Shown here: positions 1 to 5,340 of the stretch, one piece after another | Numbering within the stretch: the first letter of the stretch is position 1 | Layout of the letters: every line of letters starts with the position of its first letter | NCBI GenBank assembly: GCA_947474905.1 | Contig: CANJKQ010000103.1 | Location: 1 to 5,340 of the forward strand | From: Pseudomonadota bacterium | Lineage (GTDB): Bacteria; Pseudomonadota; Alphaproteobacteria; Sphingomonadales; Sphingomonadaceae | Direction of reading: 5' to 3' | DNA length: 5,340 bases | Made by a program: the position numbers and the translations under genes | Notes under the pieces: model-generated | What the model saw: the letters and a program-made list of their open reading frames with translations, nothing else | What the model was told of the DNA's origin: nothing | Databases searched by the model: none

Positions 1-199
1 CCGCTGTTGGAAAGGCCCGCTTGTCGAGGCGGTGGCCGGCGGTAGTCGCGAACGAGGTGCTCGAGTGACCGCCCTCGGGGATGAGGTCCTTACCCTATAT
101 CGCGGCATGCTTGCTGCGGCGGAGCAGCGCGCAGACTCGGATTTCCGCAGCGGGCTGTCCGCTCTGTTGATGTCTCAGCCCCGCCCATCCCAGCACTGA
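1..199 (+). CDS. ModE-like winged-helix regulator, C-terminal end (5' end outside window)
   Basis: This is the end of a transcription factor; the first full codon is at 2 and the stop is TGA at 197-199. The visible 65 residues start RCWKGPLVEAVAGGSRERGA and continue RVTALGDEVLTLYRGM. They align by eye with the wing and following helix of the ModE N-terminal domain (E. coli ModE: LVERATGGKGGGGAVLT, then Y/G-x-x-L-x-x-LY). ModE is a molybdate-responsive DNA-binding protein that represses molybdate uptake genes. Full ModE is about 260 residues with two C-terminal Mop domains that bind molybdate. Here only about 40 residues follow the LT-x-x-G motif, so this is a DNA-binding-domain-only form. The glycine run of the wing is partly replaced by SRER. 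A ModE-like operator lies 58 bp downstream, before the next gene, which supports the family call. LysR-type regulators have a related winged helix but would continue with a large effector domain, which is absent. Confidence 0.72.
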   Translation, partial: RCWKGPLVEAVAGGSRERGARVTALGDEVLTLYRGMLAAAEQRADSDFRSGLSALLMSQPRPSQH

Positions 200-237
200 C
201 CTTGATTTGATCAGTTCCCTCGCATTGCGCTCTCCGG

Positions 238-265
238 TTTGGCTGCTAGAGGGCTACACTATATT
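238..265 (+). promoter_or_regulatory. Candidate sigma-70 promoter of the TonB receptor gene
   Basis: TTTGGC (238-243) and TATATT (260-265) are separated by 16 bp. TATATT matches the -10 consensus at 5 of 6 positions; the -35 match is weak. Transcription would start near 272, giving a leader of about 47 nt before ATG 319. The -10 lies inside the left arm of the 257-280 palindrome, so a protein bound there should block RNA polymerase. The promoter is inferred from sequence only. Confidence 0.35.
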
Positions 266-280
266 CCATGAAATATAGTG
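257..280. promoter_or_regulatory. Mo-box-like palindromic operator (putative ModE binding site)
   Basis: The arms CACTATATT and AATATAGTG are perfect 9-bp inverted repeats with a 6-bp centre (CCATGA). Counting the centre, 11 of 12 symmetric pairs match (only 266/271 fails). The known ModE operator has the form CGnTATAT, a short spacer, then ATATAnCG; here the outer G/C pair is A/T but the TATAT cores, symmetry and spacing fit. It sits right after a ModE-like gene, covers the likely -10 of the receptor gene and ends 38 bp before its preferred start. Repression by the upstream regulator is an inference. Confidence 0.65.
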
Positions 281-307
281 AGTCGACCGGCACCGGCGGC
301 GACAATC

Positions 308-313
308 AGGGAG
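308..313 (+). promoter_or_regulatory. Ribosome-binding site deciding the receptor start
   Basis: AGGGAG is 5 nt before ATG 319. No comparable site precedes ATG 268, whose upstream bases are the AT-rich arm of the palindrome. This supports the shorter, 793-residue product. Confidence 0.7.
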
Positions 314-318
314 TTTTC

Positions 319-2700
319 ATGCGCCGTTTCGCCGTTCTGACCTCGGTTGTTCCCCTTGTTCTCACCGCCTTGCCTACTGTTGTCCGTGCCGAAGATGCAC
401 CTAATAGCGCGGAGGCGTCGTCGGCTCGGAACACGATCATCGTCACCGCACGGCTACGGTCTGAAGACGCCCAGACAGTCCCTGCTTCGCTCTCGATAGT
501 CAGTGCCGATACCCTGGAACGGACCTACACCGTCAACACCAACCAGCTCTCGCAGCTCGTCCCGACGCTCAACTATTCCTCGCCTAATCCCCGCAACACA
601 GCCTTCACGATCCGGGGTCTCGGCAGCAGCGTGGTCGCCATCAGCCAGGCCAACGATGGGCTTGAGCCCGGTGTCGGGTTCTACGTCGATCAGGTCTATC
701 ATGCCCGCCCTGCAACGGCGGCCTTCGACCTCACCGACCTCGATCAGGTCGAGGTGCTGCGCGGGCCGCAAGGCACCGTGTTCGGCAAGAACACCACAGC
801 GGGCGCGATCAATATCACCACCAGGAAGCCCAGCGCCACCTTCGGTGCTGAAGGCGAGGTTTCGCTGGGGCAGCAAGGATTCGTCCAGGCCAAGGGATCG
901 GTGACCGGACCAATCGCGGGCGACGTACTGGCCTTCCGCCTGTCCGGCGCATTGACGCGGCGTGACGGGGTGATCCGCAACGTCCGCACCGGCCAGTGGC
1001 TGAACAATGTTCACAACGATACGCTGCGCGGGCAACTGCTGTTCATGCCCTCTGCGGATTTCAGCCTGCGGGTGATCGGTGACTGGACCAGCTTCAGGAA
1101 CACCTGCTGCACTCAAGTCTACGTGCGGGTCGCGCCGACGCTCAAGCCCGTCGCGCAGCAATATCCGGCGCTTGCAGCGGGTGCGATCCCCGGTGGCTAC
1201 ACTCCGCCGAGCCTAAACCCGTTCGATCGGGTGACCGACATCGATGCAGATCTCGGCGTCGATACCAATGAAGGCGGGGTATCGGCGATTGCCGACTGGA
1301 AGCTGGGTTCGGCGACGATCACCTCGGTCAGCGCCTGGCGCTTCTGGAACTGGGATGCGGCGAACGACCGCGATTACACCGGCCTGCCGATCCAGCTGAC
1401 CCAGCATATTCCCTCGCGGCAGGACCAGTTCAGCCAGGAGCTGAGGATCGCCTCGAACGCGCCGGGTCCGGTCGAGTATGTGGCCGGGCTCTACTATTTC
1501 CACCAGAAGATCGTCGGCCACCCGATCTCGATCTACGGCCCGCTTGCGACCTATTGGCTCCTTTCCGCCTCGGCGAGCCGCACCTCCACGCTGCTCAACG
1601 GCTACCAGTCCACCGGCACCACCGATTTCCGCACCGACAGCTACGCAGTTTTCGGCGAGGTCACCTGGCACATGACGCCGCGCCTCGCGCTGACCGGCGG
1701 CATCCGCTACACCTACGAGAACAAGGACGGAGCCTACGATCTCACCACCTTTGGCGGGCAGGCGACCACTGCCGGTTCGGCGCTGTTCAATGACCAGCAA
1801 TCGATCCTTCGCGCGCAGAGTTACACCGGGCATATCGGCGACGGCAGCGCTTCGGGCCGGGCCAACCTGTCATGGCAGATGACCGACACTGTCATGGCCT
1901 ATGCAAGTTACGCGCGCGGGCAGAAGTCGGGCGGCATCAACATGTCGGGACTGCCGGTTTATCCCGCCGGGGTGGCGGGCCACGCTTCGGGCGATCCGAT
2001 CCTTTCGACCGTGGTGGTCCGGCCCGAGCAGAACACCACCTGGGAAGGCGGGATCAAGACCAGCTTCCTGGACCGGGCCGTTACCGTCAATTTCGATGCA
2101 TATTACACCCGGGTTCGCGATTTTCAGGCGAACGTCGTCGATAACGCGGCAGTTATCGCGCTTCGAAGCTATCTTGCCAACATCCCGCTGGTCACGGTCA
2201 AGGGCGTCGAGTTCGACGCCGCGGCGCGGATCGGCAGCCGCTTCACCCTGCGCGCTTCGGGCTCCCATGCTGATGGCCGCTACGCCAGCTACCCCGCCGG
2301 ACCCTGCCCGATAGAGCTGACTGGCTCAGCGACAGCCCAATGCAACCTTACTGGCAAAGGACTACCCGGCTTGCCCAAGTGGTCGGGATCGATCGGGGGC
2401 GAATACACCATCCCGGTTGAGGCGAACGAGCTGCTCATTCGCGCAGATGTTTTCGCACGGACGAGCGTGTTCGGCGATGCGACCGATTCCGCATACACCG
2501 TCATTCCGGGCTATACCGTGGTCAATGCCAGCATCGGCTTTCGCGCTGCAAAGGGCTGGGAGATCGCCGTCTTCGCGCGCAATCTGTTGGGCCGGGACTA
2601 CCTGCAGAACGTGACAGTTCAGGCGGGCAACAGCGGCCTCATCGTCGGCACGCCAAGCGATACAAGGATGTTTGGGGCGACAGCAAGAGCGAAGTTCTAG
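319..2700 (+). CDS. TonB-dependent outer-membrane receptor
   Basis: Complete gene for a 793-residue receptor that imports a ligand across the outer membrane using TonB-ExbBD energy. Residues 1-24 are a signal peptide (MRRFAVLT, hydrophobic core, cleavage likely after VRA). A TonB box, TIIVTAR, is near residue 40. The plug domain follows to about residue 175 and contains the hallmark LRGPQGTVFGKNTTAGAINI (147-166). The rest is a beta-barrel ending in ARAKF with the terminal Phe expected for outer-membrane insertion. Length is typical of the family. A Cys-Cys pair (263-264) and a second pair (663, 675) lie in probable extracellular loops. ATG 319 is chosen because AGGGAG at 308-313 is well spaced and the signal peptide starts there; the upstream in-frame ATG at 268 lies within the operator palindrome and would add 17 non-signal residues. 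The substrate is unknown. The Mo-box upstream suggests a link to molybdenum or tungsten, but iron-chelate or carbohydrate uptake is not excluded. Confidence 0.95.
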   Translation: MRRFAVLTSVVPLVLTALPTVVRAEDAPNSAEASSARNTIIVTARLRSEDAQTVPASLSIVSADTLERTYTVNTNQLSQLVPTLNYSSPNPRNTAFTIRGLGSSVVAISQANDGLEPGVGFYVDQVYHARPATAAFDLTDLDQVEVLRGPQGTVFGKNTTAGAINITTRKPSATFGAEGEVSLGQQGFVQAKGSVTGPIAGDVLAFRLSGALTRRDGVIRNVRTGQWLNNVHNDTLRGQLLFMPSADFSLRVIGDWTSFRNTCCTQVYVRVAPTLKPVAQQYPALAAGAIPGGYTPPSLNPFDRVTDIDADLGVDTNEGGVSAIADWKLGSATITSVSAWRFWNWDAANDRDYTGLPIQLTQHIPSRQDQFSQELRIASNAPGPVEYVAGLYYFHQKIVGHPISIYGPLATYWLLSASASRTSTLLNGYQSTGTTDFRTDSYAVFGEVTWHMTPRLALTGGIRYTYENKDGAYDLTTFGGQATTAGSALFNDQQSILRAQSYTGHIGDGSASGRANLSWQMTDTVMAYASYARGQKSGGINMSGLPVYPAGVAGHASGDPILSTVVVRPEQNTTWEGGIKTSFLDRAVTVNFDAYYTRVRDFQANVVDNAAVIALRSYLANIPLVTVKGVEFDAAARIGSRFTLRASGSHADGRYASYPAGPCPIELTGSATAQCNLTGKGLPGLPKWSGSIGGEYTIPVEANELLIRADVFARTSVFGDATDSAYTVIPGYTVVNASIGFRAAKGWEIAVFARNLLGRDYLQNVTVQAGNSGLIVGTPSDTRMFGATARAKF

Positions 2701-2744
2701 GCGGACCGATGGCGGGCAGTTTTGGATGTTGAAGGCAAGTTCAT

Positions 2745-2798
2745 CAGCGCTTCGCGCTGGCAGAGCGTGAGGGGGTGCGGAGCTCATGCGGAGGCTCC
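2745..2798 (+). terminator. Weak stem-loops after the receptor gene, possible terminator
   Basis: Two short hairpins lie in the 169-bp gap after the receptor stop: CAGCGC/GCGCTG with a 3-nt loop (2745-2759), and GGAGC/GCTCC with a 10-nt loop (2779-2798), the latter followed by AATTGTT. Neither has a real T-run, so intrinsic termination is doubtful. Nothing else recognisable, including no convincing coding sequence, is seen between 2701 and 2842. Confidence 0.2.
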
Positions 2799-2842
2799 AA
2801 TTGTTCCTGGCACATGATTGAAAAACCAGTCCGTTCGGGGTA

Positions 2843-2881
2843 ATCATGGTCAGGGCGAGGAGACCCTCGATGGACCATGAT
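2843..2881 (+). promoter_or_regulatory. Bulged stem-loop over the start of the small membrane-protein gene
   Basis: ATCATGGTC (2843-2851) pairs with GACCATGAT (2873-2881), and AGGG (2852-2855) pairs with CCCT (2864-2867). The apical loop, CGAGGAGA, holds the Shine-Dalgarno sequence. The only bulge, CGATG (2868-2872), holds the start codon. If transcribed from further upstream, the mRNA could present both translation signals unpaired or form a regulated fold. The pairing is seen in the sequence; a function is inferred. Confidence 0.3.
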
Positions 2882-3067
2882 CGCTACGGATTTGATGGGA
2901 GGCCGATTTACCCTCGGCCCGGCCACTTTGATCACGTAACGGGACTTCAACTCCCGACCTTTCGTGGCAAATCTGGCAGCCTGGGCCGTGGCCCCACTAT
3001 CTTCCTCGTGATCCTGATGATCGCCGTAGGATCTGCACTTGCTATTGCGTCGGGTCTGTTTGGCTAA
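2870..3067 (+). CDS. Small single-pass membrane protein, function unknown
   Basis: The gene encodes 65 residues. The N-terminal 40 are polar and rich in His, Arg, Gly and Pro (MDHDRYGFDGRPIYPRPG at the start). A hydrophobic segment at about 43-62 (TIFLVILMIAVGSALAIA) reaches almost to the C-terminus, which suggests a C-terminally anchored inner-membrane protein with a cytoplasmic head. ATG 2870 is preferred because GAGGAGA (2857-2863) is a strong Shine-Dalgarno at 6-nt spacing. An in-frame ATG at 2846 would add 8 residues with a weaker site. TTGAAA at 2818-2823 could be a -35, but the matching -10 (TAATCA, 2841-2846) is poor. The gene ends 3 bp from the stop of the convergent traG. Codon use is less GC-biased than in traG. 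I do not recognise the family. The ribosome-binding site and clean membrane segment argue that it is real, but homologues are needed to be sure. Confidence 0.5.
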   Translation: MDHDRYGFDGRPIYPRPGHFDHVTGLQLPTFRGKSGSLGRGPTIFLVILMIAVGSALAIASGLFG

Positions 3068-3070
3068 CAG

Positions 3071-5340
3071 CTAGGTCCGGCGTTTCGCAACGTGGAGGTG
3101 ATCCCTGGCAGGATCGTCCGGGAACCGCTCGAAGTCGACAGCGTAAGCGCTTCCGAGCCTACCCTGGACCTTGGCGGCCCATTGCTCGCCCTGCTCGTTC
3201 GAAATGTTGTTGCCGCGAAAATCGAGCGCGCGATCGTCGTAATGGGCCGACCCGGCCTTGTGCTGGGTGCTGTCATTGCCCGAGGTCACCATTGGCGTGG
3301 GCAGGCCAAGGGACCGCGCTTCTTCGGCCACAACGCCCATCGCCAGCACCAGAGCGCCGTCCATGTGACCGAGACGCGCGCCGGGTTTGACCTTGATGCC
3401 AAGATCCTTGGCGAGCGCCGCACCGTCAACCGGTCCATCGGGAGCCGCCAAGAGCGTTCCCCCTTCGAGCGGCGAAGGCACAAGCGCGGGGGCAACCGGC
3501 CCCGACGGCAGGCGCGCAGTGCCTGGCATGCCGAGGTCTCCGTTCGAGCCCAGCGCCCCTGCCCCAGCAATCCCCGCGACGTCGCTGAGCTCATTAATGC
3601 GGTGGGCGCGAAGATCGCCCATCAGGTCGTCCATGATAAAAGCAATGGCCTGATCGCGGCGCGAGACGTCGCGGTAGTCGAGCCGCGGGTTGGACAAGTC
3701 CGGCAGGTGCCATTCGGGATGCTCGCGCTGGAGCGTCTCGTAACGGTCCTGGATGAGGTTCGACATGTCGCTCGAGATCTGGAAGCCATGGGTCTCGGCG
3801 TAGCTGGCCTCGGACATCATTCGGCTGCCGATCTCGCGGTAGCGTGCTGCAGCCGCCCTCCGTTCCTCGGCTTCCGACGTGCGCCAGTCTGTTCCGTCCG
3901 TGCTGGTGCGCGAGCGCGAGTGGTCGGCGTAATCGGAGCTTTGGTTGTAGGTGCCCGACGACTGGACATTGCCGCTCGAGCCGCTGACAACCACGCGGTT
4001 GCTGGTCTCGTCCGACTTGTCCGTCCCCCGAGTGCTCTGGTTCGTTGCCGATCGCTCGGTTCCGGCAGTTGCGCCGTCGCCGCTTTCTCGCCTGCCCGAA
4101 AAGCCCCCAGACAGAGACGCTGAAACTCCACTTCCAGCTTCGGATTCGAGTGGCGTGCCTACTGTACCCGTGCCGGTAAGTGACAGGCTTGTGCCGAACG
4201 TGCGCCGATCGAAGTTGTTCGACGAGCGATTGTTCCCCTCGCGCAGGATCAGGTCGTTGTTGGTGACCTCGCGGGTCGAGCTGCCCGAGGCTCCCTCGAC
4301 CACCACGTTGCCCCCGACATTGTGCGTGTCCGAGGCGCGAGAGCCGTTCTCGCGGCGCGACCCCGATACGTCGCTGGTCGCGGTGACCGCGCTACCGAAC
4401 CGGCCCTTCGAACTGGTCCAGCTGGTCGAGGTGCCGTTCTCGATTTTGTCGGCCTCGTTCATGTACCACTGGCCCTGCGAGCGCAGGTCCGAGGCGTAGC
4501 CGCGCGTCATGGTCGGCTTGAACGGCAGCTGCGATATCGCGCCATTGGTGTCGATCACCGTGTGGCCTGAGCCATATTCGTTGAACATGCGGCCGTCGGC
4601 TTCGCGGAAGCCCGAGTGCGCGCTGCCGGCGAGCAGGTTCGGCGCCGTGTTCCACTGCGACATCTGCCGATTGTCGGCATTGAGATTGCCGTAGCTGACA
4701 TCGCCATAGGCATAGTTTCCGGTGGTCCGCTCGAGCGCCGCGGCGTCCGAACCGGCCTGGACCGGCGCGAGCATCGAGCCGAGGTTGTTTGCCACCGACA
4801 TGGTACCGCGCATCACCATCAGTGCCAGCACTGGCACCGACATCATCAGGAATCCCGCCATGGTGGCGACGTCCTGGTTGACCGCATCGATCCCCGCCCA
4901 ATTGGCGAGGTTCACGCTCCCGGCGGCGAGCGCGTTGGTCTGGCTCGCAAGCCGATCCATGATGAACGAGTGGATGAGGACGTAGATCGGTCCCCAGGCC
5001 GAGAGGTAGAAGAAGCCCGAGAAGTAGCCTTTGAGCGTCGCGATCCCGGTGCGCGGGAACAGCAGCAGCGGGAAGACGATCGGGAACAGCGCGTAGAACA
5101 CCACGGTCAGCACGACGCCGAGCACCGGGATCCAGATCAGCCCTTGCTCAGCCGCGGTCGTCATCGCGTTGCGGGTCTGGGTGTCCGCGCGCTGGAGCGC
5201 GAAGGAATCCGCGTCGGCATTGCCGAAATCGAGCTGAGCGGCCTCGAAGGCATCGACCATGCTCTTCTGCTTGAAGAACTGGTTCCGGGTCATGGCCGTG
5301 CCGGTCAGGAGCTGCGAGACCACCGGTACATCGGCGGCGA
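3071..5340 (-). CDS. traG: F-type conjugal transfer protein TraG with C-terminal M15-like peptidase domain (N-terminus outside window)
   Basis: TraG is an inner-membrane protein of F-type type IV secretion that acts in pilus assembly and mating-pair stabilisation. The reading frame is open to the right edge and ends at TAG (3073-3071). Residue numbers here count from the codon at 5323-5321, a GTG that is probably internal since the frame stays open upstream. Hydrophobic segments lie at about 61-90, 97-122 and 152-172, as in the TraG N-terminal domain. The family-like stretch TTGNYAYGDVSYGNLNADN (200-218) follows. Residues 296-480 are low-complexity Ser/Gly/Asn/Thr, then a helical part (484-580) and a Pro/Gly/Ala linker (584-630). 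The last 120 residues look like an M15 metallopeptidase (HKAGSAHYDDRALDFR, RDHLHV). F TraG is about 940 residues; about 755 are visible here, so roughly 200 or more are missing upstream. TraG usually ends an F-type transfer operon, matching its convergent position here. Confidence 0.88.
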   Translation of the reverse strand, partial: AADVPVVSQLLTGTAMTRNQFFKQKSMVDAFEAAQLDFGNADADSFALQRADTQTRNAMTTAAEQGLIWIPVLGVVLTVVFYALFPIVFPLLLFPRTGIATLKGYFSGFFYLSAWGPIYVLIHSFIMDRLASQTNALAAGSVNLANWAGIDAVNQDVATMAGFLMMSVPVLALMVMRGTMSVANNLGSMLAPVQAGSDAAALERTTGNYAYGDVSYGNLNADNRQMSQWNTAPNLLAGSAHSGFREADGRMFNEYGSGHTVIDTNGAISQLPFKPTMTRGYASDLRSQGQWYMNEADKIENGTSTSWTSSKGRFGSAVTATSDVSGSRRENGSRASDTHNVGGNVVVEGASGSSTREVTNNDLILREGNNRSSNNFDRRTFGTSLSLTGTGTVGTPLESEAGSGVSASLSGGFSGRRESGDGATAGTERSATNQSTRGTDKSDETSNRVVVSGSSGNVQSSGTYNQSSDYADHSRSRTSTDGTDWRTSEAEERRAAAARYREIGSRMMSEASYAETHGFQISSDMSNLIQDRYETLQREHPEWHLPDLSNPRLDYRDVSRRDQAIAFIMDDLMGDLRAHRINELSDVAGIAGAGALGSNGDLGMPGTARLPSGPVAPALVPSPLEGGTLLAAPDGPVDGAALAKDLGIKVKPGARLGHMDGALVLAMGVVAEEARSLGLPTPMVTSGNDSTQHKAGSAHYDDRALDFRGNNISNEQGEQWAAKVQGRLGSAYAVDFERFPDDPARDHLHVAKRRT
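3074..3430 (-). other. M15-like (DD-peptidase/VanX fold) domain at the TraG C-terminus
   Basis: The signature SxHxxGxAxD of M15 peptidases appears as SAHYDDRALD, with His694 and Asp701 seven residues apart as in VanX. It is preceded by TSGNDSTQHKAG and followed after about 40 residues by DHLHV, where Asp741 and His744 fit the E/D-x-x-H catalytic acid plus third zinc ligand. The usual Gly of the signature is Asp here. Relatives cut peptidoglycan stem peptides. In TraG such a domain would be expected on the periplasmic side. Activity and topology are inferred. Confidence 0.65.
3884..4438 (-). other. Low-complexity Ser/Gly/Asn/Thr-rich segment of TraG
   Basis: About 185 residues are dominated by Ser, Gly, Thr, Asn, Arg, Asp and Glu, with recurring short patterns such as SGS, GTS, SRRENGS and SGSSGNVQSSGT, and almost no aromatic or long hydrophobic stretches. 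It separates the membrane domain from the helical and peptidase parts. Probably it is a flexible or weakly beta-structured periplasmic linker. Confidence 0.6.

Noticed and set aside
286..297. Tandem hexamer ACCGGC in the receptor leader
   Set aside because: Two copies of a GC-rich hexamer are expected by chance in this DNA, and no stable structure follows from them.
454..1833. Open frames of 235 and 206 codons on the - strand opposite the receptor
   Set aside because: They are shadows of the receptor gene in GC-rich DNA, without ribosome-binding sites or family features.
2701..2817. In-frame 38-codon extension after the receptor stop codon
   Set aside because: The receptor already ends in the expected terminal Phe, so readthrough or a broken stop is not needed to explain the gene.
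2840..2852. GTAATCATGGTCA matches a stretch of the lacZ alpha region in common cloning vectors
   Set aside because: Only 13 bases match and both flanks differ at once, so a chance match is more likely than vector contamination.
2744..2950. 68-codon open frame on the - strand across the intergenic gap
   Set aside because: There is no convincing start signal or membrane or domain feature, and it overlaps the better supported small gene on the + strand.
3092..4123. Long open frame of 343 codons on the + strand opposite traG
   Set aside because: It is antisense to a clearly coding GC-rich gene; its product is Arg/Ala/Val-rich with no recognisable domain, as expected for a shadow frame.

Overview
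The window looks like high-GC alphaproteobacterial DNA, most likely from a sphingomonad or erythrobacterial relative. The reasons are the GC-rich codon use, a sphingomonad-style TonB-dependent receptor, and an F-type TraG protein with a long Ser/Gly/Asn-rich middle. This placement is an inference from sequence style; there is no marker gene.

Left part (1-2700, + strand). The window opens in the last 65 codons of a ModE-like winged-helix regulator. It stops soon after the DNA-binding domain, with no room for the molybdate-binding domains of classical ModE. After a short gap comes a near-perfect 24-bp palindrome (257-280, arms CACTATATT / AATATAGTG) that closely resembles the ModE operator (Mo-box). 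It overlaps the likely -10 element of the next gene, a complete TonB-dependent outer-membrane receptor. The best start of the receptor is ATG 319, not the upstream ATG 268, which lies inside the palindrome. The simplest reading is a small regulatory unit: a short ModE-type repressor controlling an outer-membrane receptor, possibly for a molybdenum- or tungsten-related substrate or for a compound handled by a molybdoenzyme. The substrate cannot be read from the sequence.

Middle (2701-3067). A 169-bp gap holds weak stem-loops but no clear terminator. It is followed by a small gene (2870-3067, +) for a 65-residue protein with one C-terminal membrane segment. It has a strong Shine-Dalgarno sequence, and its initiation region can fold so that the ribosome-binding site is in a loop and the start codon in a bulge.

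Right part (3071-5340, - strand). The 3' three quarters or so of a traG gene enters from the right edge and ends 3 bp from the small gene, convergent with it. TraG is the inner-membrane mating-pair stabilisation protein of F-type conjugation systems. Its C-terminus carries an M15-like (DD-peptidase/VanX fold) metallopeptidase signature with a plausible zinc triad, which is not the usual C-terminal end of F TraG. The rest of the transfer operon should lie beyond the right edge. The window therefore sits at the downstream end of a conjugation module, next to a metal-regulated uptake unit that is either cargo of the element or flanking chromosome.
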